In this document: in pieces, positions 19,104-27,218 of the stretch
How positions within the stretch are numbered: position 1 is the first letter of the stretch
Layout of the letters: each line of letters begins with the position of its first letter
From: an uncultured Verrucomicrobiae bacterium
GTDB taxonomy: Bacteria > Verrucomicrobiota > Verrucomicrobiia > Limisphaerales > AAA164-E04
Length of the DNA stretch: 52,633 bases
NCBI GenBank assembly: GCA_943788245.1
Contig: CALSPN010000039.1
Span: 1 to 52,633 of the forward strand
Direction of reading: 5' to 3'
Program-made: the position numbers and the translations under genes
Notes under the pieces: generated by a model
Database searches by the model: none
What the model saw: only the letters and a program-made list of their open reading frames with translations
Told to the model about the DNA's origin: nothing

Positions 19104-20990
19104 ATGAGAGAGGAATTTGAAAAGTTGGCCTCCGAAGGGAAGATCAGATCTAAGGACCTGGATGCCTTGGAGCAACTGACAGAAAGTGGGTATTGCACCC
19201 ATCGCACTTGGGGGTTGGGCAAGATAACTACCGTGGACACCGTGTTTTCACGGTTCTTAATTGATTTTCCGGATAAAACCGGACATTCAATGGACCTTGG
19301 CTTTTCAGCCAAATCACTAACACCATTGGCCAAGGACCATGTTCTGGTCAAGGTGGCTACTGATTTGGATGGACTGAAGCAAATGGCTGCTGTCAGTCAT
19401 ATGGATTTAATCAAGCTGGTCTTGAAAAGTCATGGTGGCAAAGCCACTGTCGCTCAGATTCAAGCTGCCCTGGTGCCAGAAGTCATTGAAGAAGACTGGC
19501 GCAAGTGGTGGGAAGCCGTTCGCAAGGAACTTAAAAAAGATGGCCATTTTCGCGTGCCGGTCAAAAAGTCAGATCCCATCGAATTCAACGAAGAGGTTAC
19601 CTCCCTTCAGGAGCGGCTTCTGGGAGATATTCGAGCAGCTCGCGGGCTCAAAGCAAAACTTGCTGTCGCCAATGAAGTATTGAAAAGTCAGGATGATCTG
19701 GAAAATGTCACCGAGGCATTTGAGGAGTCCATGCAACTTCTGGACGGCGAAATTCCAAATTACATTAAGAATCAGCCCGAATTGGTACTCGACGCCATCT
19801 TTACCCGCAATGACTTGCGGGAAGGGCTGCGAATCGAGGCTGTTGAAGGTCAGATTGAAGACATCGCTGTCTGGGATCTGGTTGAAGATTTACCGGCATT
19901 CATGGATGCCTTGGCTGCAACGCGCAACAAGCGGACCCTGAGATCCTACAAACAGCACCACGAAGAAAAGTGGGAAGAGGATTTTCACGATTTGTTGAAT
20001 AATGCTCAGATGAAATTGGTTGGAGAAATCGTAAATCTCCTCATCGATGAAGACCGCCATGAAGGTGCCAAGGAAACCCTTTTACGGCTTGTCAATCAGC
20101 ATCAAGCAAGCAGCGAGATGTTGCTCTGGTTGGGTAAAACCAGATCGGATGCCTTTGCTGACATTCTCGGCCCGGAAGTTTTCCGTGCCATGATCACAGC
20201 CATGGAGCGTGATCAGTTCAACGAAAAGAAAACCAGTCGTTTGAATGATTTTATCATGGGAGATCAAGAATTGATCCCTGAATTGATCGAAACGGCTGAT
20301 TTGGAAGTGGTCAAAGATTTAACCCGTGCCTTGCAATTCAGTTCATGTTTTGACGACATGGACAAGCGGTCGCTTCTTGGACGCATCGTCAAATGTTATC
20401 CAGCTATTCAAGCCCTCATCTCTGGCGAGCAATCTGCTTCCGAAGATCGAGGATTGCTTGTTTCCTGGGACAGTCTACTTCGCCGACGAGGTGAATACGG
20501 CGAGCTGGTTCAGAAGAAGATCCCAGAAAACTCGAAGGAGATTGCCATTGCGCGTAGTTATGGTGACTTGCGAGAGAATCACGAGTACAAAGCCGCTAAA
20601 GAAATGCAGAAACTTCTCATGAAGCGGAAATCAGAACTCGAAGCGGATCTCACACGTGCTCGCGGTACTGATTTTTCTGCGGTTCAAACGGATGTGGTCA
20701 ACCCTGGCACACTAGTCAAAGTAACAGATCTTACAAATAAGAAAGAAGAGACTTACACCATTCTGGGAGCTTGGGATTCTGAACCTGAAGATGGTATCAT
20801 CAGTTACCTTTCGCCGTTGGCGAATATCCTTATCGGGAAAAAACCTGGTGATGAAGTCGATCTTGAACAAGATCAATTGGTTAAGAAGTATCGTTTGAAT
20901 TCAATTGCTTCTCACGAGTATGAATTCAAGCACCATGGTCTGCATGATGAGTCAGGTCAATCTGTTCCTTTAGAAACAGTCGCAGAGTAA
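19104..20990 (+). CDS. greA: very large GreA-type transcription elongation factor
   Basis: The product has 628 residues, four times the usual GreA size of about 158. The last 150 residues are GreA: the coiled-coil tip GDLRENHEYKAAKEMQ keeps the acidic pair (Asp488 and Glu491, equivalent to Asp41/Glu44 of E. coli GreA) needed for transcript cleavage in backtracked RNA polymerase. The C-terminal FKBP-like domain follows (NPGTLVKVTDL, ISYLSPLANILIGKKPGDEV). The first 440 residues are helical and unlike standard GreA, with a small beta-rich motif near residues 29-75 (GYCTHRTWGLGKI). Chlamydial GreA is, as I recall, similarly extended (about 715 residues), so this may be a PVC trait. A clear terminator follows at 21018. 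Confidence 0.88.
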   Translation: MREEFEKLASEGKIRSKDLDALEQLTESGYCTHRTWGLGKITTVDTVFSRFLIDFPDKTGHSMDLGFSAKSLTPLAKDHVLVKVATDLDGLKQMAAVSHMDLIKLVLKSHGGKATVAQIQAALVPEVIEEDWRKWWEAVRKELKKDGHFRVPVKKSDPIEFNEEVTSLQERLLGDIRAARGLKAKLAVANEVLKSQDDLENVTEAFEESMQLLDGEIPNYIKNQPELVLDAIFTRNDLREGLRIEAVEGQIEDIAVWDLVEDLPAFMDALAATRNKRTLRSYKQHHEEKWEEDFHDLLNNAQMKLVGEIVNLLIDEDRHEGAKETLLRLVNQHQASSEMLLWLGKTRSDAFADILGPEVFRAMITAMERDQFNEKKTSRLNDFIMGDQELIPELIETADLEVVKDLTRALQFSSCFDDMDKRSLLGRIVKCYPAIQALISGEQSASEDRGLLVSWDSLLRRRGEYGELVQKKIPENSKEIAIARSYGDLRENHEYKAAKEMQKLLMKRKSELEADLTRARGTDFSAVQTDVVNPGTLVKVTDLTNKKEETYTILGAWDSEPEDGIISYLSPLANILIGKKPGDEVDLEQDQLVKKYRLNSIASHEYEFKHHGLHDESGQSVPLETVAE

Positions 20991-21017
20991 ATCCGACTCT
21001 TTCTTTTAAATCTCAAG

Positions 21018-21050
21018 CCCGTCGGAATGTATCCGGCGGGTTTATTTTTT
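21018..21050 (+). terminator. rho-independent terminator after the large greA
   Basis: The sequence forms a 9-bp stem (CCCGTCGGA at 21018-21026 with TCCGGCGGG at 21032-21040, one G-U pair), a 5-base loop and the tail TTTATTTTTT. It lies 27 bases after the greA stop codon and 73 bases before the next gene. Confidence 0.88.
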
Positions 21051-21123
21051 GTCCTCACCATGTTCATGTCGTTATGCAAATGAAGTTGATTTCTTGGTAA
21101 GTAGTTGCCAATTTCGAACGGAA

Positions 21124-21507
21124 ATGAGCACGAGTCGTCCATTCAAAAACGTCCTTGATGAGTCCGAACTGGAGGAGATCTTCAGTCGATCTGCCGGACC
21201 TGGAGGGCAGCACGTGAACAAAGTTTCCACCCGTGTCACCTTGAAGCATCTTCCCACAGGCTTACAGGTCTCGGTTCAGCAAGGACGCAGTCAATCTGGG
21301 AATCGTCAGCGAGCACGAGCATTGCTTGCTGAAATGATTCTTCAACGAAAAAAAGAACGGCGTGATTCCGAAAAACAGGAAAGGGAGAAAAAGCGGCGAC
21401 AAAAGGGGATTCGCCCACCCAAGGCTAAACGCCGCATTCTGGAATCAAAGCGCAGGCGATCTGAGACAAAGGCTAGGCGCCGAACACGCTTTTCCCCGGG
21501 TGATTGA
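21124..21507 (+). CDS. arfB: GGQ-motif release-factor-like peptidyl-tRNA hydrolase (ArfB/YaeJ type)
   Basis: This 127-residue protein has only the catalytic RF-1 domain: SRSAGPGGQHVNKVSTRV includes the GGQ that enters the ribosomal peptidyl-transferase centre. The codon-recognition domains of true release factors are absent. The C-terminal 50 residues are extremely basic (KKERRDSEKQEREKKRRQ, SKRRRSETKARRRTR), as in ArfB, where the tail occupies the empty mRNA channel of stalled ribosomes. ArfB thus rescues stalled ribosomes. The ATG at 21124 fits the family start; the frame is open upstream to 21049, but that part is not protein-like. PrfH or a general 'RF-1 domain protein' is an alternative name. 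Confidence 0.82.
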   Translation: MSTSRPFKNVLDESELEEIFSRSAGPGGQHVNKVSTRVTLKHLPTGLQVSVQQGRSQSGNRQRARALLAEMILQRKKERRDSEKQEREKKRRQKGIRPPKAKRRILESKRRRSETKARRRTRFSPGD

Positions 21508-21863
21508 GCTAATATTTTATCCAAGTTCAACTTCTTTTCTCGAGAGATATTTCTCTCTCGATCGTGTCAGGAAGAATATGATCTCACTGTTGAATGGTTT
21601 TTCTAAATCTCAAACAAACTCTTAAATGTGCATTATTTGATCATTTGTCCAAGGTGTTGTTCTGGCAATCCCCCGCAAGCTGAGGCAACTCTCAGGCTAA
21701 TATCAATTTTTACACCCACTTTTCACAGAATTGAATTTCAAAACTCGCTTCGCATTGGTAGTGAAGTGCCATTGGTTAAAAAAAAACACATAGCAACTTC
21801 ATTGTTGGTGGGGACAAGGCAATTCTAACCACTTGCCCGAACAATGACCAAAACATAGTATCG
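21508..21863. other. AT-rich intergenic region with small inverted repeats
   Basis: No gene was recognised in this 356-base stretch. Two hairpin candidates are visible: CGAGAGA with TCTCTCG (21541-21547 / 21554-21560), which has no U tail, and CTGAG with CTCAG (21680-21684 / 21691-21695). A 66-codon open frame (21628-21828) has no protein-like features. Confidence 0.45.
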
Positions 21864-21900
21864 AAGGGTGGTCAGTTTTTAGATTCACCCTTTTCAGGGT
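21864..21900 (+). promoter_or_regulatory. two mutually exclusive hairpins in the leader of the alpha/beta hydrolase
   Basis: AAGGGTG (21864-21870) can pair with CACCCTT (21886-21892), a 7-bp stem with a 15-base loop. ACCCT (21887-21891) can instead pair with AGGGT (21896-21900), a 5-bp stem with a 4-base loop. Both use the same ACCCT, so only one can form at a time. The element ends 18 bases before the hydrolase ATG. This is the geometry of an attenuator or translation switch, but the stems are short and may be chance. Confidence 0.3.
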
Positions 21901-21918
21901 TTATTAAGTAAAATTAAA

Positions 21919-22851
21919 ATGAGACTCATCATAACAAGTATTTTTATTTTTCTGCGCACTAGCCTAATTAGTGGAGAAACACCCTTGACTCATAACCCAA
22001 TGATTGAACACAGGATAAAAATTAATAATCACACATTTGCTGTTTACGAAAAAAAACATGATTCAGCCAAGGAAATCATTGTTCTTATTCATGGCAAAAC
22101 CATTAGTGCTTTGCCTAACTTTGATCTGCAAGTTGAGTCGGGAAATGTTTCAGTGATGGATGCATTCGTCCAAAAAGGTTTTCAAGTATACGCCATGGAC
22201 ATGAGAGGTTTTGGGAATACTCCAAGAGATGCCTCTGGATGGATCCATCCTGAAAAAGCATTCAGGGATGTTGTTGGGCTACTTGAATGGGTGATTCAAC
22301 GGCATTCACACACGATTAAACCAACTCTATTCGGTTATTCTTACGGGTCATTAGTTTCGCATTTTGTTGTCCAAAAGAGGCCAGAGCTTGTGAGGGAACT
22401 TATCCTTTATGGACACCCTATTGAACACACCTATGCCAACCGATATAACAAAATTGAGGGCGGTGTGAAAAGCACTGCAGAGGAACCCATCCAAGAACCT
22501 AACTCAGTTGAATGGGCGTCATCTGATTTCATGGAAAATTCTACCGAACAAAAGGTCATAGATGCATATGTATCATCTACTTTGAATCTTGATCCAATAC
22601 TGGTGGATTGGAATAAGCTAAACGAATGGACCCAGCTTGAACCTCAAAAAATTACGGTTCCAACGCTTCTCATAAATGGTGTTCACGATCCCGTAGCGCC
22701 AATTGAAAGTCTTGCACTCTTTTTTGGGGAAATTGACAATCCAGATAGATCCTGGGTTATCATTCCGGACAGCGGACATGCCGCACACCTTGAACACTCA
22801 TCGGCTCAGATGATAACCAGTGTGATCAATTTTATCAGGCGAGGTAAATAG
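21919..22851 (+). CDS. exported alpha/beta-hydrolase
   Basis: The product has 310 residues. Its start (MRLIITSIFIFLRTSLISG) looks like a signal peptide, so it probably works outside the cytoplasm. The alpha/beta-hydrolase fold is clear: oxyanion region VLIHGKT, nucleophile elbow GYSYGS, acid in NGVHDPVAP, and the histidine in DSGHAAHLEH. It resembles lysophospholipase or esterase-type hydrolases; the substrate cannot be told. The gene and its flanks are visibly richer in A and T than their neighbours, which suggests recent acquisition or weak codon selection. It stands alone, convergent with the Gfo/Idh/MocA pair. Confidence 0.8.
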   Translation: MRLIITSIFIFLRTSLISGETPLTHNPMIEHRIKINNHTFAVYEKKHDSAKEIIVLIHGKTISALPNFDLQVESGNVSVMDAFVQKGFQVYAMDMRGFGNTPRDASGWIHPEKAFRDVVGLLEWVIQRHSHTIKPTLFGYSYGSLVSHFVVQKRPELVRELILYGHPIEHTYANRYNKIEGGVKSTAEEPIQEPNSVEWASSDFMENSTEQKVIDAYVSSTLNLDPILVDWNKLNEWTQLEPQKITVPTLLINGVHDPVAPIESLALFFGEIDNPDRSWVIIPDSGHAAHLEHSSAQMITSVINFIRRGK

Positions 22852-22939
22852 AGAGCATATCAAAAGCAATTCGGAGGTTTTCCTTGTCCTGGATACTACT
22901 TGGAAATGTCGTGATCAAAAGCTTACTGCACTTCCTCAT

Positions 22940-24025
22940 TCAACGATTAGGTTTCCAAAGATCGATCGGTTTTTTCGCGTCCGTTTCAAAAGGCAAAGAC
23001 ACCTTCCTGCCCGTTCGAGCTGATTCGTAAGCCGCAAAAATAATCTTCATGACCTCTCGAGCATCTTCGCCAGTCACGATCGGTTGCTTGTCATTCTGCA
23101 CGCAATCAACAAAATGTGCCATTTCCTGATGGAATCCGTAGTTATATGCTTCTTCATAGATCGTGAACGACCACCCCTTCGTTGTGCCGGCTTTCTCAAC
23201 TGCATAGTCGTATCCACCCTGACTGTAGGTTTCGATTGAGTTGCCGTGCAACAAATCCGCATAGGCGACGCCCTTGGAACCATGAACCTCGGCGCGATCG
23301 TCCATACCCCCAAGTTTCGTCCAACTCTCCTCAGCAAGTCCAATTGTTCCGTCCTCGAATTCTAAGATGAGCAATGCGTTGTCTTCACCGACGGTCTTGT
23401 CCGTGTGAACTTGAGTGCTCATTTGTGCAAAAACTGATTTTACGGGCGGGCGCCCAAGCATCCAGCGAAAGAACTCAATGGCGTGACAACCCATATCCAT
23501 CACCACGCCACCCCCACTTTGCTCTACGTCCCAGAAATGTGGGGCATGCGGACCATCATGTTTCTCTGACTGCTTGATTAAAGTCGGCTTACCAAGGGCA
23601 CCGGAGTCGAGCAGTTGTTTTAGTCGAACATACTTCGGTGCGAAGCACAGCTCTTCTGCATACATTAACTTCACATTTGCTTTCTTCGCTGCCTCGACCA
23701 TCAGATCTGCCTCTTCCATGTTCAAACAAAGCGGTTTTTCGATGACAATGTGTTTGCCCGCTTCTGCTGCAGCAACAACGGCCTCGCAGTGTACATGGTT
23801 AGGAATCCCGATCACAACCATATCAATCTCTGACATCGCAAGCAATTCACGGTAGTCAGTAAAGTGATGAGGAATATCATGTTTCGCTGCAAATGATTTC
23901 GCATTCCCATTTGAAGGCGACGCGACGGCCAGCATTTCAGCCGACTGACAGCGCGTCAGGGACTCCGCATGAATAGTCGATATGAATTGTGACCCAATGA
24001 TTCCAACTTTAACTGTTTCTTTCAT
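22940..24025 (-). CDS. Gfo/Idh/MocA-family oxidoreductase (cytoplasmic)
   Basis: The 361-residue product has the N-terminal Rossmann fold of the family (VKVGIIGSQFISTIHAESL) and the signature EKPLCLNMEEAD, whose lysine lies next to NAD(P) and the substrate. The second domain holds FWDVEQSGGGVVMDMGCHAI, with the conserved Asp-x-Gly-x-His pattern. No signal peptide is seen, unlike its upstream neighbour. These enzymes oxidise or reduce sugars and inositols with NAD(P)H. It starts only 3 bases after the stop of the gene at 24029, so the two are surely translated from one mRNA. Confidence 0.88.
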   Translation of the reverse strand: MKETVKVGIIGSQFISTIHAESLTRCQSAEMLAVASPSNGNAKSFAAKHDIPHHFTDYRELLAMSEIDMVVIGIPNHVHCEAVVAAAEAGKHIVIEKPLCLNMEEADLMVEAAKKANVKLMYAEELCFAPKYVRLKQLLDSGALGKPTLIKQSEKHDGPHAPHFWDVEQSGGGVVMDMGCHAIEFFRWMLGRPPVKSVFAQMSTQVHTDKTVGEDNALLILEFEDGTIGLAEESWTKLGGMDDRAEVHGSKGVAYADLLHGNSIETYSQGGYDYAVEKAGTTKGWSFTIYEEAYNYGFHQEMAHFVDCVQNDKQPIVTGEDAREVMKIIFAAYESARTGRKVSLPFETDAKKPIDLWKPNR

Positions 24026-24028
24026 GAT

Positions 24029-25375
24029 TCAAATCTCCCAACCTTTTCGGAACCTTGGCTTGATGAGCGATTCCGCCTCCGGACAATTGATTGCTTTCAT
24101 TTGTTGCGGATCCCATGCAATGGATTTGCCCGTACGCAGCGCCAGTTGTCCCACGAGTAAACCCTCGGTGAGGGTGGCAGCGTAGTCGAAATTAGCTTCG
24201 GTCTTCGTGAGTCCCTTGCATGCTTGAATCCATTCGAAATGATGATCTCTGACGCGGGGAACGGACGGTGAAATTGTTTGGTAGTCAATGAATGTCTTTT
24301 TAGGCAACAACAGGAACATGTCGTCTTCGTTCTCCCCTCCATGCCATGTGCGCGTTAACAGCGTGCCCTTGCTACCAATGATCAAAGAACCATTCGATGG
24401 GATTTCCTCGCCGTAGAATAAATCCGCCGGAGGCAGTTTCTTACCATCATAAAATGTGAGTTTGACTGCTGGACGATTTACTCGTGCAGGGTAGTTCATT
24501 TGGATGATACTCCATAGCGGGGGGCAATCGGCGGTCCCTTGATCGGCGTCGATTACCTTGGCGTGATTTGGTATGCCTAACTCCAACGCCCAGAATGCGG
24601 TGTCTAGATTATGCACACCCATGTCTCCGATGGCTCCCGTGCCGAAGTCCCACCTACCTCGCCACTTGAACGGAACATAAGTCGGGTGGTAAGGTCGAAA
24701 CGGGGCCGGTCCCAGCCACAGATCCCAATCCAACGTATCGGGAATCGCGTGTGTGCTAGAAGGACGCTTTTCTCCTTGCGGCCACCAGCCGTTGGGACGA
24801 TCTGTCCACACATGCAATTCTCTTACTTCCCCGATCGCACCAGAATGAATGGTGTCGATTGCGCGCCGCGTTCCCTCCATGGCGTGACCTTGTACGCCCA
24901 TTTGTGTGACTACGCCGGCTTTGCGCGCTTCTTCCTTCATGCGTCGCAATTCATAGATCGAATGCGCAAGAGGTTTTTCGCAGTATACATGGAGCCCGCG
25001 CTGCATGGCTTCGATTGAGGCAATCGCATGAGTGTGGTCGGGTGTGCTCACGACGACGGCGTCCAGCGATTTTTCCTTATCCAGCATTTCACGGAAATCA
25101 CGGTAACGTGGAACGTCAGGATACTTTGCGTAAACGGGTTGTGCCCGACGATCATCCACATCAGCAAAAGCAATAAAATTTTCAGAACCAAGTCCTCCCA
25201 TGTTCGAAGTGCCACGTCCTCCGGGCCCAATAATGCCGAGGTTTAACTTTCGATTTGGATCCGAGCGCACGATGCTGGTGCATCCGGTGGCTATTCCACT
25301 ACTGGTGATCCCGGCAGTGAGCAAGGCTGTATCATGAAGGAATTTACGGCGTGTTTTCTTATTGATAGAGTTCAT
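24029..25375 (-). CDS. Gfo/Idh/MocA-family oxidoreductase with a Tat-type signal
   Basis: The product has 448 residues. The start MNSINKKTRRKFLHDTALLT has a twin-arginine motif (TRRKFL), then a hydrophobic stretch and a lipobox-like SSGIATGC, so export as a folded, perhaps lipid-anchored enzyme is likely. The Rossmann motif is LNLGIIGPGGRGTSNMGG and the catalytic lysine motif is EKPLAHSIYELRR. A TTG start at 25393 in the same frame is possible, but the ATG at 25375 places the Tat motif properly. Bacteroidetes and PVC bacteria carry many such exported members, often for sugar or amino-sugar oxidation. It is the first of a two-gene operon with 22940-24025. Confidence 0.87.
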   Translation of the reverse strand: MNSINKKTRRKFLHDTALLTAGITSSGIATGCTSIVRSDPNRKLNLGIIGPGGRGTSNMGGLGSENFIAFADVDDRRAQPVYAKYPDVPRYRDFREMLDKEKSLDAVVVSTPDHTHAIASIEAMQRGLHVYCEKPLAHSIYELRRMKEEARKAGVVTQMGVQGHAMEGTRRAIDTIHSGAIGEVRELHVWTDRPNGWWPQGEKRPSSTHAIPDTLDWDLWLGPAPFRPYHPTYVPFKWRGRWDFGTGAIGDMGVHNLDTAFWALELGIPNHAKVIDADQGTADCPPLWSIIQMNYPARVNRPAVKLTFYDGKKLPPADLFYGEEIPSNGSLIIGSKGTLLTRTWHGGENEDDMFLLLPKKTFIDYQTISPSVPRVRDHHFEWIQACKGLTKTEANFDYAATLTEGLLVGQLALRTGKSIAWDPQQMKAINCPEAESLIKPRFRKGWEI

Positions 25376-25635
25376 GGTAGGGAATCGTTTCAATTAATCA
25401 AAAGAGCTTGCCTTTGGCAATTGATTTCCGTCTTCAAGGTGCTTGAGCGTGGATTCGATATCAGATTATTGAAAGCCTGTCTGCTCGTTGTTAACTCCTG
25501 GAATCCAGCGCGTGCTTGAATGGGAAACGCTGCGAACCGATGCGCATTCCCATGATCTGCATATTAGAAACCCCTTAACCTTACACGATTCAAATGGTGC
25601 AACATGTCTCCTGAGGCTCCAGGATCTCCTTATCC

Positions 25636-26421
25636 TCAGTCCTTGTTCCTCTGGAAAACACCTTGAGGCAATAAAGCGGCAGCGGCTTTGTCACAAATGC
25701 AGAGTACATCGTCGTGAAGGGAAAGAAAAGAAGCAGGAAACAGGGAGGATATCCCACATGTAACGAGCCGTTTGAGTTGTTTGGCCTTGCCCGCACCGAA
25801 CACAAGCAACAGGATTGATTTGGAAGCTAAAATATCACGCATCCCGAGCGTCAGACCATGAGTGGGGCATTTTCTTGTTGTTGACAACATTGAATGAGCC
25901 AGTGATTGATCTGTCAGTTTGGCGACATGTGGCGCAGCGATCAATGCATCAGCCGGTTCATTGAACCCCAAATGACCGTTCAATCCCAGACCAAGAACAC
26001 AGAGATCAATCGGGCCATGGATCGCCAGCCAGTCTTGAACACGTTGGCATTCCGCTACTGGAGCTCTCGAATTGCTTTGAAAAGATACGTATCGCGTTGC
26101 GGGTATCTGAAGCGGTCGAACTAGTTTTTGCTGGAGATAATCTTCGCACGTTGCTGGATCATCCATATCAAGACCACCCCACTCATCGAGTTTCAAAAGG
26201 TGGATCTTTTCAGGTGGATTGTTCCTCGAAAGGATCTCGCTGACAAACACCTTGTAAGCTCCAGTTGGACTGTTTCCGGTGGCAGCACACAAGATAGGTT
26301 CGGATTTCATCCTTACTTTCTTAGCCATGTAATCCCCGGCTTCCCGGCTTCCGTTCATGTAGTTTTTAGCAACAACAAGTCGTATGTTTGATCCACAGCT
26401 TGCATTTTCGTTCTTTATCAT
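25636..26421 (-). CDS. galactosamine/glucosamine-6-phosphate isomerase-deaminase (AgaI/NagB family)
   Basis: This 261-residue product has the NagB/AgaI fold: CAATGNSPTGAYKVF near the start, KLDEWGGLDMDDPATCEDYL, then DLCVLGLGLNGHLGFNEPAD, which carries the catalytic Asp-His region. The wording KLDEW...TCE.YLQQ..V.PL and PASF..LH matches AgaI (galactosamine-6-phosphate) from memory better than standard NagB, so I do not fix the substrate. The reaction converts an amino-sugar phosphate to a ketose phosphate plus ammonia. An open upstream extension to 26520 is hydrophobic and unlikely; the ATG at 26421 is preferred. It lies 260 bases upstream of the oxidoreductase pair on the same strand, which suggests shared amino-sugar catabolism. 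Confidence 0.82.
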   Translation of the reverse strand: MIKNENASCGSNIRLVVAKNYMNGSREAGDYMAKKVRMKSEPILCAATGNSPTGAYKVFVSEILSRNNPPEKIHLLKLDEWGGLDMDDPATCEDYLQQKLVRPLQIPATRYVSFQSNSRAPVAECQRVQDWLAIHGPIDLCVLGLGLNGHLGFNEPADALIAAPHVAKLTDQSLAHSMLSTTRKCPTHGLTLGMRDILASKSILLLVFGAGKAKQLKRLVTCGISSLFPASFLSLHDDVLCICDKAAAALLPQGVFQRNKD

Positions 26422-26721
26422 GGTGATTGCTTTAGAAGATGCGAGTGATGCTATGATCAACTTGGAATAAGGGCACAAAAGGACTGCGTGTAACAATATT
26501 AATATCCGGGTCTTGTCCAATCATAATTATTGCTGAGTTTTCACAAGTAATATTCATCGCTTCGATAGCTTCCTACAGGAAATGCTGCAGGTGAGCATGT
26601 CTTCAATGGTCTTGCACATGCTGTCGCTGTACGGGGCAAGCCTGATTGACTCCTCGCTCGACAGGCAAAACCTAACAACAGGTGATTTCCAGTCATCTTA
26701 GTTGGTTCAATCAATCCATGA
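26422..26721. other. intergenic region upstream of the AgaI-like gene
   Basis: No gene was recognised in these 300 bases. The minus-strand promoter of the isomerase gene probably lies here, but I cannot name a -35/-10 pair. An open minus-strand frame at 26541-26795 overlaps the membrane protein gene and looks like a shadow. Confidence 0.4.
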
Positions 26722-26988
26722 TTAGTCCGGCTTCTTTCCTTTTGGTTTCCCAAAGAAATACCCTCCTGCGATGGCTCCCATTGCCATGCAAGCAATCGGA
26801 TAAAACGCCAGTAAATATGTAATCAGACTCCATTCCTTCGCATCTCGATACACGATTGTAGGTTTGGGGACTGAAAGAAAAGAAAGGATGCTACCCAGGG
26901 CAATAAAGCCCAGAATCCCGGCAGAAAGACCGATGATGATTCCGATGAAAAGATTGGAAACCCACATCAGTGACAATTTGTTTTTCAT
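26722..26988 (-). CDS. small two-helix membrane protein
   Basis: An 88-residue product with two hydrophobic segments: residues about 7-40 (VSNLFIGIIIGLSAGILGFI) and about 53-80 (YLLAFYPIACMAMGAIAGGY). A basic tail (GKPKGKKPD) follows, which would favour a cytoplasmic C-terminus. No family is recognised. The glycine-rich first helix resembles small holin-like or transporter-associated proteins, but nothing supports a function. It is monocistronic and divergent from the PVC dehydrogenase at 27219. Confidence 0.55.
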   Translation of the reverse strand: MKNKLSLMWVSNLFIGIIIGLSAGILGFIALGSILSFLSVPKPTIVYRDAKEWSLITYLLAFYPIACMAMGAIAGGYFFGKPKGKKPD

Positions 26989-27218
26989 TTTTGACTTGTT
27001 GTTCTGCCTCGTATCTTGGTCTTGTGTTTCCGTAGTCCGCTTTTTTCATGACGCGAACAAATTTTATAAGCGTTGCGACACAGTGCATTGTATCTGTGAT
27101 TCTTCTATGTTCAACGATTACATAGCAATTCCTGCTAGAGCTTGAGCAGCTGTTTTTACATGATCAGGTCAGACGCCGATCTTTTGACAAGTGGTGCGGG
27201 TTGTTCTAGTAATGGTCC

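Noticed and set aside
21628..21828. A 66-codon open frame in the AT-rich region
   Set aside because: No motif, no ribosome binding site, low-complexity composition.
26541..26795. An 84-codon minus-strand open frame overlapping the small membrane protein
   Set aside because: It overlaps the clear two-helix protein in another frame and has no conserved features.
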